7,215 nt of DNA from Candidatus Latescibacterota bacterium (GTDB lineage Bacteria; Latescibacterota; UBA2968). Positions within the stretch are counted from its first letter, which is position 1, and each line of letters starts with the position of its first letter. Made by a program: the position numbers and the translations under genes. The DNA lies in NCBI GenBank assembly GCA_018650745.1, contig JABIFK010000699.1:1-7215 (forward strand). Direction: 5' to 3'. Below the pieces are notes generated by a model. It worked only from the letters and a program-made list of their open reading frames with translations. It had not been told where the DNA came from and made no database searches. This document shows positions 1 through 7,108 of this stretch, piece after piece.

Positions 1-609
1 ATGGGGGGTGTTGAGCGGACGATGGATTTGGTTGAACGCGGTCTGCCAGCAGAAGACGCTTGTATGGGGATTGCGGGTTGTGACAATGGGGCATCTATTT
101 TAATACTGGGTAATTTGGTCAGTGGATTGAATCAAGGGTGTAGAATCATTGGGAGTGATGGCATTATGGAGCTGAGCACTGCTCGACCGCCTGATCGTGA
201 GGTGCCCAGTGATGAACCGATGTACATGCCCGAGGGGCCTTCGGCGAAGTACAATTATGAATATGGAACAGGGCGATATATCAGTTCCGCTTTGCAAGGG
301 TGGCAAGAAATTGAAGCGCCAAGGCACGATTGTTGGGCACATCAGTGTCAGGAGGCGATTGACTGGGTTGAGGGTAAAATTGACAAACCGATTAGTGGTG
401 CAGATCGGGGGCGTGCGGTACAGGAAGTGATGATGGCGTTGTTTGAGTCAGCACGTAAAAAGCAGCGTATCTATATGCCGTTGAAAACGGGTGTGAATCC
501 TCTAAATTTGATGGTTGAAAAAGGAGATCTGCCCGTTGAATGGCCGGGGCGCAGAGAAGTACGCTCGCGCTTGATTCGGGGTGAAGGCATGTCTTGGCAC
601 GAAAGTTAA
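1..609 (+). CDS. Gfo/Idh/MocA-family oxidoreductase, C-terminal part (5' truncated by window)
   Basis: Probable NAD(P)-dependent dehydrogenase of the Gfo/Idh/MocA family, whose members oxidise or reduce sugars, inositols and related polyols in the cytoplasm. About 202 residues are visible. They match the C-terminal substrate-binding alpha/beta domain: a GLPAEDA stretch near residue 15, a DNGA strand near 28, the typical IIGSDGIMEL beta strand (about 49-58), and a closing helix pair (CQEAIDWVEGK near 115, then GADRGRAVQEVMMALFESAR near 133-152) followed by RIYMPL. The N-terminal Rossmann domain with its GxGxxG and EKP motifs is absent, so the gene begins upstream. The ATG at base 1 most likely encodes an internal methionine, in the MGG turn that usually follows the active-site helix. 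The stop is TAA at 607-609. The exact substrate cannot be read from this domain. Family assignment is by remembered pattern, not a search. Confidence 0.78.
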   Translation: MGGVERTMDLVERGLPAEDACMGIAGCDNGASILILGNLVSGLNQGCRIIGSDGIMELSTARPPDREVPSDEPMYMPEGPSAKYNYEYGTGRYISSALQGWQEIEAPRHDCWAHQCQEAIDWVEGKIDKPISGADRGRAVQEVMMALFESARKKQRIYMPLKTGVNPLNLMVEKGDLPVEWPGRREVRSRLIRGEGMSWHES

Positions 610-616
610 ATTTTAA

Positions 617-784
617 ATGCCATCGCCCCACCAAAGGGAGTTCCCATACCACATGCCAAATCATGTGATCGAAGGGGTAGAGAGGGTCGGCTGTTGCGTG
701 TATTGGGCAAAGATCGTGAAATGGCGTATGGGTAAAATTTACAATTTGGCAGGCACTGCCTGCCAAATTGAGCTGGACGTGTAA
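617..784 (+). CDS. Short unassigned reading frame (55 aa) in spacer, doubtful
   Basis: An ATG at 617, eight bases after the oxidoreductase stop, opens a 55-codon frame ending in TAA at 782-784. A second in-frame ATG lies at 653. The product would be small, basic and rich in aromatic residues, with a CCVYWAKIVKW stretch and a GKIYNLAG segment. I recognise no family, signal peptide or convincing membrane segment. No SD-like site precedes 617. GGGAG at 636-640 lies 12 nt before the 653 ATG, too far to be persuasive. The frame runs straight through the perfect palindrome at 742-770, which may equally be a non-coding element. It may be a small gene, a remnant, or chance. Confidence 0.15.
   Translation: MPSPHQREFPYHMPNHVIEGVERVGCCVYWAKIVKWRMGKIYNLAGTACQIELDV
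742..770. repeat. Perfect inverted repeat (14-bp arms), strong hairpin; possible terminator or regulatory palindrome
   Basis: The left arm CAATTTGGCAGGCA (742-755) is the exact reverse complement of TGCCTGCCAAATTG (757-770), around a single central C. As RNA it can form a 13-bp stem with an ACT loop. It sits between the oxidoreductase stop (609) and the GNAT start (806), where a terminator would be expected. However, no U-tract follows on the + strand (AGCTGGACG), and on the - strand only a broken T run (TAAATTTT) follows, so a classical intrinsic terminator is not well supported. A protein-binding palindrome, an interspersed repeat unit or an mRNA-stabilising hairpin fit as well. Confidence 0.6.
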
Positions 785-805
785 CCGCATATCGAGATAT
801 GAGTT

Positions 806-1294
806 ATGAATATTAAAGAAGCAACAGAAGAAGGTTTTGAGAAAATTTGGCCTATTTTTGATGAGGTTGTTTCTACGGGTGAAACGTATGCTTATTCACG
901 AGAGACAACACGGGATGAGGCTTTTAAAATTTGGGTTGAGACACCTCGAAAAACGTATGTTGTTGAAATAGGTGGTCAAATTCTTGGTACTTACTATATC
1001 AAAACGAATCAAGCGGGACCCGGTAGCCATGTTTGCAATTGTGGATATATGGTTTCTTCTATAGCAAGAGGTAAGGGTTTGGCGACTGCAATGTGTGAGC
1101 ATTCACAGAAGATTGCAATTGGATTGGGTTATAAAGCGATGCAGTTTAATTTGGTGGCTTCGACAAATGAGGGGGCCGTTAGATTATGGAAGAAACTGGG
1201 TTTCGAAACAGTTGGACGTTTACCCAAAGCATTCAACCACCCGAGTAAAGGGTATGTGGATGCGCTGGTGATGTATAAATGGCTTGGCGCGTAG
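806..1294 (+). CDS. GNAT-family N-acetyltransferase
   Basis: A 162-residue cytoplasmic acetyltransferase of the GCN5-related (GNAT) superfamily, transferring acetyl from acetyl-CoA to an amine. The length is typical of a single GNAT domain. Visible parts are an N-terminal helix region (IWPIFDEVV, about 14-22), the central strand pair VVEIGGQILGTYYIK (about 52-66), acetyl-CoA pyrophosphate-binding motif A with R88-G89-K90-G91 followed by LATAM, and motif B (NEGAVRLWKKLGFE, about 121-134). The segment from SHVCNCGYMV to the FNHPSKGYVDAL end recalls, from memory, the amino-acid acetyltransferases related to yeast Mpr1, but I would not name a substrate. ATG 806 has no clear SD. A nearby ATG at 799 reads only five codons in another frame. 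The gene lies 41 nt ahead of the heparinase start and may share its transcript. Confidence 0.9.
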   Translation: MNIKEATEEGFEKIWPIFDEVVSTGETYAYSRETTRDEAFKIWVETPRKTYVVEIGGQILGTYYIKTNQAGPGSHVCNCGYMVSSIARGKGLATAMCEHSQKIAIGLGYKAMQFNLVASTNEGAVRLWKKLGFETVGRLPKAFNHPSKGYVDALVMYKWLGA

Positions 1295-1323
1295 CAATAA
1301 AAATATTGAGTGAACTGTCAAAA

Positions 1324-1327
1324 AGGA
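1324..1327 (+). promoter_or_regulatory. Ribosome binding site deciding the heparinase start
   Basis: AGGA at 1324-1327, within AAAAGGATAA, lies 8 nt before the ATG at 1336. The alternative in-frame ATG at 1279 lies within the end of the GNAT gene and has no SD-like site. The downstream start also places a hydrophobic secretion signal directly at the N-terminus. Confidence 0.6.
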
Positions 1328-1335
1328 TAATAAGC

Positions 1336-3645
1336 ATGAATTTCGAATGTGTTATCGTATTTTTTGTCATTTTGTTGGCGATGCCGTTGTCGGTAGTTGC
1401 ACAACAATCGTCTGAAGTTCAGTGGAAAGAATACAATGGTGTTTCTATACCGATTCCTCCTTCTGAACATCCGCGTTTGTATGTTCGGGAGCAGCACATT
1501 CCTGAATTGGAAAAGCGGTTTTCCGATCCTGTTCTAAAAAAGGTTTGGCGAGATCTTGAAGAGATGAGTCAAGATGAACGTTCTGAAGATGATGGGGAAG
1601 AGAAGGACTGGCGATATTATGTGCAGCAGCGGGGTGCTTCTGTGCAGGCGGAGATGGATGCCCTGCTGTATTTGGTACATAAAGACACATCTGTGGGGCG
1701 TGGTGCAATTACGACGGCATTAGATTTAATGAGGGATGGGTCTTGGCCAGAGATTCAAGATATTGCGCGTGCGTCGGGGCGGTTGATGGTGACCGGGGCA
1801 ATTGTGTATGACTGGTGTTATGATCTGTTAGAGGAAGAAGAGAAGGCAGCGTTTGTTGAACAATTTATTCGGTTGGCAAAAACGTTGGAATGTGGTTATC
1901 CACCGGTTAAACAAGGTGCCATTAACGGGCACTCGGCAGAATGGATGATTTCGAGAGATTTGCTCTCGGCGGCCATTGCGATTTATGATGAGTATCCTGA
2001 GATGTATCATCTGACAGCAGAACGATTTTTTGCCAAACATGTGCCTGTTCGAAATTGGTTTTACCCGGGGCAAGCCTATCATCAGGGTTCGGGGTATGAT
2101 AAGGTGCGCCTTTCGTCTGATTTATATCCTCTGTGGATTTTTGATCGTATGGGTGCGGGAAATATTTTTCACCCAGACCAACAGTTTATCCCGTATTCGT
2201 TTTTTTATAGGCGTCGGGGCGATGGTCAATTTCTATTGAGTGGCGATGTCAATCCTTCTCGTGGTAGACGTGCACGGTTGGGGTTACTGGCGATGCTGTG
2301 TGGTGCTTATTATCAAGATGAATACACCAATTATGAATTTTTACAGCGCCCATCGATAGATAGTCGAGACAAGTTTTTTGAGTTTTTGTGGCGAGATACT
2401 GAGTTGGGGCAACGGGAACCATCGGATTTGCCACTGTCACGCTATTTTGGTTTTCCATTTGGATGGGCGATTGCACGAACGGGATGGGATGAAAACAGTG
2501 TTGTTGCAGAGATGAAGATAAACGTCTATAACTTCATCAATCATCAGCACCATGACGCGGGTGCATTTCAGATTTATTATAAAGGGCCATTGGCCATTGA
2601 CTCCGGAGCTTATACGGGATCCTCGGGTGGGTACAACAGCCAACATAATAAGAACTATTTCAAACGTACGATTGCACACAATAGTTTGCTGGTTTATGAT
2701 CCTGATGAAGTTTTTGAAACGAACGGGTACGGAGGAGCCGATAAAACGCCATTTGGAGACAATGATGGTGGGCAACGTTTAAATGGCGATCAGTGGGGGG
2801 CACCTCAAGATTTGGAGCATCTGCTTGCTGGGGATTATAAAACGGGTGACATTTTGGCGCATGGGGCTGGTCCGGATGATATGGTGCCTGATTATACGTA
2901 TCTCAAAGGGGATATTACCGAAGCCTATAGTGATAAGGTGAGTGCTGTTAGGCGTTCGTTTTGTTTTTTGAATTTGAAAGAAGAGACCGTGCCAGGTGCA
3001 TTGATTGTTTTTGATAAGGTTGTGAGTTCCAATGCTGAGTTTAAGAAATGTTGGTTGTTGCACAGTATTGAAGCACCAGAAATCAAAGATAACCAAGTTA
3101 CGATTACACGGACTCAAAATGGTGATACGGGCAAGTTGGTGAATGCAACATTGCTTCCGAAGATGGATGATGTTGAAATTACACCTGTTGGCGGTGAGGG
3201 CAAAGAATTTTGGGTCTTTGGAAAGAATTATGAGAACGATCCGACCAATCGACCTGATGTTGCAAATGAACGAGGGGCCTGGCGTGTGGAAGTGTCGCCT
3301 AAAAATCCGGCAACAGAGAATTATTTTTTGAATGTGATGCAGGTGATGAACAATACAAATGAAAACGTGCTTGAAGTGGAAATGATAGAAAACGATTGGG
3401 TCGTGGGTGCCTGTATTAAAGATCGTATTGTTGCGTTTAGCAAAACTTCAGATGTTCTTGATCAGTCATATACATTATCTGTTGAAGGTGAAGGGATGTT
3501 CAAAATTATGCTGACAGATATGCATGAAGGTGCTTGGCAGATACAAAAAGAGGGTGAGGTCTTTAAAGCAGATGTTTCTGTAGAGGTTGAAGATCGGGTT
3601 CTTTATTTTGAAGGATCAGCAGGTGAGTATACTTTTTTGAGATAG
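1336..3645 (+). CDS. Secreted heparinase II-like polysaccharide lyase (PL21 family)
   Basis: A 769-residue lyase predicted to cleave heparin/heparan sulfate-type glycosaminoglycans by beta-elimination outside the cytoplasm. It is close to Pedobacter heparinus heparinase II (HepB, 772 aa) along its whole length, as I remember that sequence: for example VTGAIVYDWCYD, LECGYPPVK, NKNYFKRTIAHNSLL-type and GDITEAYS stretches, and the FLR C-terminus. The N-terminal signal peptide has its core at about residues 6-20 and probable cleavage at VVA|QQ after A22. An alpha/alpha toroid follows to about 355, then beta-sandwich domains. Residues H199, E202, Y254 and H403 fall at HepII H202, E205, Y257 and H406 with a constant offset of 3. 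H405, D422 and H448 match the zinc site. All are intact, so the enzyme should be active. The N-region before the hydrophobic core lacks a basic residue, which is unusual. Using ATG 1279 would add basic residues but lacks an SD. No sulfatase or transporter gene is nearby. Confidence 0.93.
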   Translation: MNFECVIVFFVILLAMPLSVVAQQSSEVQWKEYNGVSIPIPPSEHPRLYVREQHIPELEKRFSDPVLKKVWRDLEEMSQDERSEDDGEEKDWRYYVQQRGASVQAEMDALLYLVHKDTSVGRGAITTALDLMRDGSWPEIQDIARASGRLMVTGAIVYDWCYDLLEEEEKAAFVEQFIRLAKTLECGYPPVKQGAINGHSAEWMISRDLLSAAIAIYDEYPEMYHLTAERFFAKHVPVRNWFYPGQAYHQGSGYDKVRLSSDLYPLWIFDRMGAGNIFHPDQQFIPYSFFYRRRGDGQFLLSGDVNPSRGRRARLGLLAMLCGAYYQDEYTNYEFLQRPSIDSRDKFFEFLWRDTELGQREPSDLPLSRYFGFPFGWAIARTGWDENSVVAEMKINVYNFINHQHHDAGAFQIYYKGPLAIDSGAYTGSSGGYNSQHNKNYFKRTIAHNSLLVYDPDEVFETNGYGGADKTPFGDNDGGQRLNGDQWGAPQDLEHLLAGDYKTGDILAHGAGPDDMVPDYTYLKGDITEAYSDKVSAVRRSFCFLNLKEETVPGALIVFDKVVSSNAEFKKCWLLHSIEAPEIKDNQVTITRTQNGDTGKLVNATLLPKMDDVEITPVGGEGKEFWVFGKNYENDPTNRPDVANERGAWRVEVSPKNPATENYFLNVMQVMNNTNENVLEVEMIENDWVVGACIKDRIVAFSKTSDVLDQSYTLSVEGEGMFKIMLTDMHEGAWQIQKEGEVFKADVSVEVEDRVLYFEGSAGEYTFLR

Positions 3646-3655
3646 ATATCAATAA

Positions 3656-3679
3656 CGGCGAAGTTGGTGTCGCCGACTT
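3656..3679 (+). terminator. Weak hairpin downstream of the heparinase gene, possible terminator
   Basis: Two mutually exclusive stems can form 10-35 nt after the heparinase stop: CGGCGA (3656-3661) with TCGCCG (3670-3675), loop 8; or AAGTTGG (3661-3667) with CCGACTT (3673-3679), one G-U pair, loop 5. Only a short T run follows (CTTTAC), so termination efficiency, if any, would be modest. Confidence 0.3.
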
Positions 3680-3694
3680 TACAAAGCTTATACT
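3664..3694 (+). promoter_or_regulatory. Weak sigma70-like promoter candidate for the phosphotransferase gene
   Basis: TATACT at 3689-3694 resembles a -10 box. TTGGTG at 3664-3669 could serve as a -35 box, but the 19-nt spacer is longer than ideal and only TTG matches well. It lies 55 nt before the ATG at 3750, in the only sizeable gap between the heparinase and phosphotransferase genes. It overlaps the hairpin region, so the two readings compete. Confidence 0.22.
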
Positions 3695-3737
3695 GCGAAG
3701 ATGTTACAAAACTGAGATTATTTTTACCATCATCGAT

Positions 3738-3743
3738 AGAGGA
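3738..3743 (+). promoter_or_regulatory. Ribosome binding site of the phosphotransferase gene
   Basis: AGAGGA at 3738-3743 lies 6 nt before ATG 3750. It is the clearest SD in the window and fixes this start, which also places the ATP-grasp N-terminus at its usual distance from the protein start. Confidence 0.65.
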
Positions 3744-3749
3744 ATAGAT

Positions 3750-6296
3750 ATGGCCAAGGTTGTGTTCACATTTAAAGATTCTGCTGCCCAAACCTCTTCT
3801 GTATCGGGGAACAAAGGTGCAACGCTTGCAAAGATGAACAATGCTGGTCTTCCAGTGCCTCCGGGCTTTGTTATTTCAACAAAGGTTTTTCAAAGTATTG
3901 CCCGAAAGATTTCGAAGGAAGTGAAGGCGTTTGGCGACTTGGATGTGTCGGATTTAGATGCGCTTCAGCAGGCGAGTGATAGAATTGGTAAGATTATCCA
4001 TGACTGGGAACTCGCTCCTGATCTGATTTCTCAGATTAAAAGAGCGTATAGCAGATTGGGAAAACCAGCCGTTTCTGTGAGATCATCTGCTACAGATGAG
4101 GATCTTGCTCACGCCAGTTTTGCAGGACAATATGAGACGTTCTTAAATGTGCGTGATGTGGATGATGTGATTCAAAAGATGAAAGACGTGTGGGCTTCGT
4201 TGTATTCGCCACATGCGATTGGATATCGGAAAAGAAATGAGATCCCGAATAACAAAGCCAAAATGGCCGTTGTGGTTCAGCAACAACTTGCACCTACTGC
4301 AGCGGGCGTCCTTTTTACACAAGATCCTGTTTCAGGTGAAGATCATACGGTTGTGAGCGCAGCTTTGGGATTGGGTGAGGGCGTGGTGTCGGGATCTGTT
4401 GAGAGTGATCGCTTTGTGTTGCATTCAAAGACGGGGAAACTGTTGTCTTCTGATGTGGCGCATAAAGAGACAAAGATTGTGTCTGATAAAAAAGGTGGGA
4501 TTGAAACGGTTTCTGTAGCGAAGACCAAAAGCGACAAACCTGCTTTGACTCAGAAGCAACTTGTCGCGTTGAATAAGTTTGGCCGACAGCTCGCTGCGCA
4601 TTTTAAGTGCCCTCAGGATGTTGAGTTTGCGGTAACGGGTACTGGTATTCACATTTTACAATCTCGCCCGATGACGGCTGTCGAAGCAGCTGTTGCACCA
4701 GATGAACCATGGGATTCATCGGTGGATATGCGTCGGCATTGGCGATATCGGGGCGGGCCTTATTCTCGTTTGGAAGAAGCATATACTCTTGAACGGTTGG
4801 ATCAAATGCGGGTTTGTTATAAAGAGACCGGATCGTCTATGTCTTATAACCATGTGCCACATGTAACAAATGGTCATGTGTTTGTGCGATCGAATAAACA
4901 CTCTAAGAAAAAATTGGCGCAACTTCATGCGCTGCAAACGCGTCGGGTGAATGCGTGTTTGAAACAAGGGAAGTCTTATTTTGAAGGGGCTTTGCAAAGC
5001 TTGGTTGAAGATCGATTGGGTGAATTGAAACAGATGCGTAAAGCGGTTTCTAATTTTTCTGACTTAGTGGATTATCTTGAGGCGTCGATACACGTATGTG
5101 GTTATGTGCAGGGGAATCTCCATTGGCGGCAGGGCAAACCGGGTGGTAGAACGGATTGGTCGGCTGAATATCACAAGATTACAGGGCGACCTGCATTAGA
5201 AGCATATACATTTACACAAGCGGTTCAAAACAGAATGACACGGTTAATTACGCGCATACGGGAGCTTGCGCGTATTGTTCAGAAAGATGCGAAGTTGAAA
5301 CCGGTTTTTCTCGATCGGAAATTTGATGCGTTATCGGCGCCTGATATACAGAGCCGAAAAAATGTGAAATTGTTTTATGCCAAATTTCAATCGATGTTGC
5401 GTGTCTATGGGTTGCGAGCAGGGCATGGATATGGTACCAGTTCTAATTTTGCAACGCCAACTTGGAATATGGAACCCACACTTGCAATGGAAATGATTGC
5501 TTCCTATGTGGAACAAAATTTAAACAAGCTGGATAAGCTTGAACGTGAAGCGCGGGCAGAGCGTATCAGCATAACAAAACAGACACGCAGGCAACTGGCG
5601 TCTGACCCTAAAAAATTGAAACGATTTGATAAGGGTTTAAAAGAGGCCGTTATTGGTGTGCGATTTTTGGAAGATCACAATTATTACATGGAACAATGCA
5701 CCATGGGAACCATGCGCGAAGCAATATTTGAGGTGGGAAGCGAGATGGTGCAACGGGATATGATTGATACACCGAATGATGTTTTTCATTTTTCGATTGC
5801 TGAGTTGAAAAAGCTTGCCCAAAATGATGATGTGTGTGATCAACGTGCTTTTGTTCGGCATAGAGTAGATGAATTGGAACGGCGCAAAAAAATGAGCCCG
5901 CCGAAAACTTTGGGTGTGCCACCCAAAGCATCTGAAACAAAAGATGAAGAGACAAAAGAGGTTGGTTTGGTGGGGCAGGTTGTGAAAGGTACGGGAGCCT
6001 CACGAGGGCGTGTTACGGGTAAGGCGGTTGTTGCGCTTCCGAATAAACCTCGGCCTAAGGTTCATCCGGGTGATATTTTGGTGGCACCCAATGTGGGGCC
6101 AGACTGGACGCCAGCATTTGCGATTATTGGTGGACTGGTTCTCGATTCGGGTTCGCTCTCTCAACATGCGGCACTTGTTGCTCGTGAGTATCGTGTGCCT
6201 TCCGTGATGCAGACGAAGGAGGCTTCGAGTGCTATTCGAGATGGCCAGACAATTACAGTGGATGGCGATAAAGGGATTGTTGAGCTGGGGGTTTGA
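3750..6296 (+). CDS. PEP synthase / rifampin phosphotransferase-like three-domain phosphotransferase
   Basis: An 848-residue cytoplasmic enzyme of the PEP-utilising superfamily, expected to pass a phosphate from ATP via a histidine to an unidentified acceptor. The N-terminal ATP-grasp (PPDK_N-type) domain covers about 1-310: GNKGATLAKM (20-29) with PVPPGF, VRSSATDED (110-118), AGVLFTQDPVSG (185-196), LGLGEGVVSG (206-215), QDVEF (289-293) and LQSRPM (303-308). A divergent central domain (about 320-740) carries HWRYRGGPYSR, an HGYGTSSNF stretch aligned with the usual YGxRxxxE segment, and DTPNDVFHFSIAEL. After a charged linker (about 725-745), the C-terminal swivelling domain holds the phosphohistidine H806 in LSQHAALVAREYRVPSV. 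The length fits rifampin phosphotransferases (about 870 aa), and the PEP-binding TIM barrel of true PEP synthase is absent. Substrate therefore cannot be assumed to be pyruvate or rifampin. The central domain differs from antibiotic-inactivating members. The stop overlaps the next start. Confidence 0.88.
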   Translation: MAKVVFTFKDSAAQTSSVSGNKGATLAKMNNAGLPVPPGFVISTKVFQSIARKISKEVKAFGDLDVSDLDALQQASDRIGKIIHDWELAPDLISQIKRAYSRLGKPAVSVRSSATDEDLAHASFAGQYETFLNVRDVDDVIQKMKDVWASLYSPHAIGYRKRNEIPNNKAKMAVVVQQQLAPTAAGVLFTQDPVSGEDHTVVSAALGLGEGVVSGSVESDRFVLHSKTGKLLSSDVAHKETKIVSDKKGGIETVSVAKTKSDKPALTQKQLVALNKFGRQLAAHFKCPQDVEFAVTGTGIHILQSRPMTAVEAAVAPDEPWDSSVDMRRHWRYRGGPYSRLEEAYTLERLDQMRVCYKETGSSMSYNHVPHVTNGHVFVRSNKHSKKKLAQLHALQTRRVNACLKQGKSYFEGALQSLVEDRLGELKQMRKAVSNFSDLVDYLEASIHVCGYVQGNLHWRQGKPGGRTDWSAEYHKITGRPALEAYTFTQAVQNRMTRLITRIRELARIVQKDAKLKPVFLDRKFDALSAPDIQSRKNVKLFYAKFQSMLRVYGLRAGHGYGTSSNFATPTWNMEPTLAMEMIASYVEQNLNKLDKLEREARAERISITKQTRRQLASDPKKLKRFDKGLKEAVIGVRFLEDHNYYMEQCTMGTMREAIFEVGSEMVQRDMIDTPNDVFHFSIAELKKLAQNDDVCDQRAFVRHRVDELERRKKMSPPKTLGVPPKASETKDEETKEVGLVGQVVKGTGASRGRVTGKAVVALPNKPRPKVHPGDILVAPNVGPDWTPAFAIIGGLVLDSGSLSQHAALVAREYRVPSVMQTKEASSAIRDGQTITVDGDKGIVELGV

Positions 6297-7108
6297 TGAA
6301 TATGTCGGAAGAACATGAAACACTTGATCCTAAGAATTGGGATGAAATGCGGGCGCTTGCACATCGCATGGTTGATGATGCAATAACCTATATTGAGACG
6401 GTTGAGGAGCGACCTGTGTGGCAGCCTGTGCCGACGGATGTTGCTGCCCGTTTTGATTCGTCTGTGCCGCGTGAGCCTGCAGGTGCGAAGGCGGTGTATC
6501 AAGAGTTTTTAGATACGATTTTCCCGTATCCAATGGGGAATATTCATCCTCGCTTTTGGGCATGGTATATGGGCAATGGCACCGTGACGGGCGCACTTGC
6601 CGATTTTTTGGCCGCCATTATGAATTCCAATATGGGGGGCGGCAATCACGTTTCGAATTTGGTTGAGCAGCAGGTGATTGGTTGGATGACGGAGGTGATT
6701 GGTCTGCCGGATGATGCCAGTGGTTTGCTGGTGAGTGGCGGGTCGATGGCCAATTTTGTTGGATTGGCGGTTGCAAGAAATCACAAAGCTGGTTTTGACG
6801 TTCGTGAATTGGGGATGCAACATACACCTCAGACCTTGACCGTGTATGCGTCTACAGAGGTGCATAGTTGTAATCAAAAAGCGATTGAATTGCTGGGGTT
6901 GGGAAACAAAAACTTTCGCAAGATCCCCGTGGATGCGGATTTTAGAATAGATTTGGATGCATTGGCAACAGCCATAACAGCCGACCGTAAAGCGGGTTGT
7001 CGGCCGATTTGTGTTATTGGTAATGCCGGGACGATTAATACAGGTGCAGTGGATGATTTAGATGTGTTGGCTGATTTGTGTGCGCGAAGTGTATCGCTCA
7101 AAGTTTGA
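6296..7108 (+). CDS. Group II PLP-dependent decarboxylase, C-terminally truncated
   Basis: The N-terminal 270 residues of a pyridoxal-phosphate decarboxylase of the aromatic-amino-acid/glutamate decarboxylase family (usually about 470-490 aa). Seen in order: NIHPRFWAWYMGNG, the NMGGGNHVSNLVEQQVIGW segment, PLP-phosphate-contacting GGSMAN (148-153), STEVHS with the cofactor-stacking histidine H190, and AGTINTGAVDDLDVLADLC. The family then continues with an HVDGA motif and an HK motif bearing the Schiff-base lysine. Neither is present: after about residue 263 the frame departs from the family and stops at 7106-7108. As written the protein cannot bind PLP covalently and should be inactive. The start ATG 6296 overlaps the upstream TGA (TGATG), indicating translational coupling with the phosphotransferase. 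GGGGG at 6287-6291 is a possible SD. ATG 6302 and TTG 6293 are alternatives. The loss coincides with the junction described for 7086 onward. Confidence 0.85.
   Translation: MNMSEEHETLDPKNWDEMRALAHRMVDDAITYIETVEERPVWQPVPTDVAARFDSSVPREPAGAKAVYQEFLDTIFPYPMGNIHPRFWAWYMGNGTVTGALADFLAAIMNSNMGGGNHVSNLVEQQVIGWMTEVIGLPDDASGLLVSGGSMANFVGLAVARNHKAGFDVRELGMQHTPQTLTVYASTEVHSCNQKAIELLGLGNKNFRKIPVDADFRIDLDALATAITADRKAGCRPICVIGNAGTINTGAVDDLDVLADLCARSVSLKV

Noticed and set aside
742..770. Classical rho-independent terminator
   Set aside because: The hairpin is strong, but no T-rich tract follows on the + strand and only a broken one on the - strand, so I list it as an inverted repeat.
392..790. 132-aa open frame on the - strand across the oxidoreductase 3' end and the spacer
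   Set aside because: It lies mostly antisense to a convincing family match, has low-complexity composition and no recognisable motif. It is a shadow frame.
1279..1335. Upstream ATG extending the heparinase by 19 residues
   Set aside because: It sits within the last codons of the GNAT gene without an SD, while ATG 1336 has AGGA at 8 nt and begins directly with the secretion signal.
3750..6296. Annotation as true PEP synthase (ppsA)
   Set aside because: The C-terminal PEP/pyruvate-binding TIM barrel is missing and the histidine domain sits at the C-terminus, as in rifampin-phosphotransferase-type enzymes.
7081..7108. Simple one-base frameshift in the decarboxylase
   Set aside because: The other frame does not continue the decarboxylase (no HVDGA or lysine motif) but reads as a different family, so a single indel is not the explanation.
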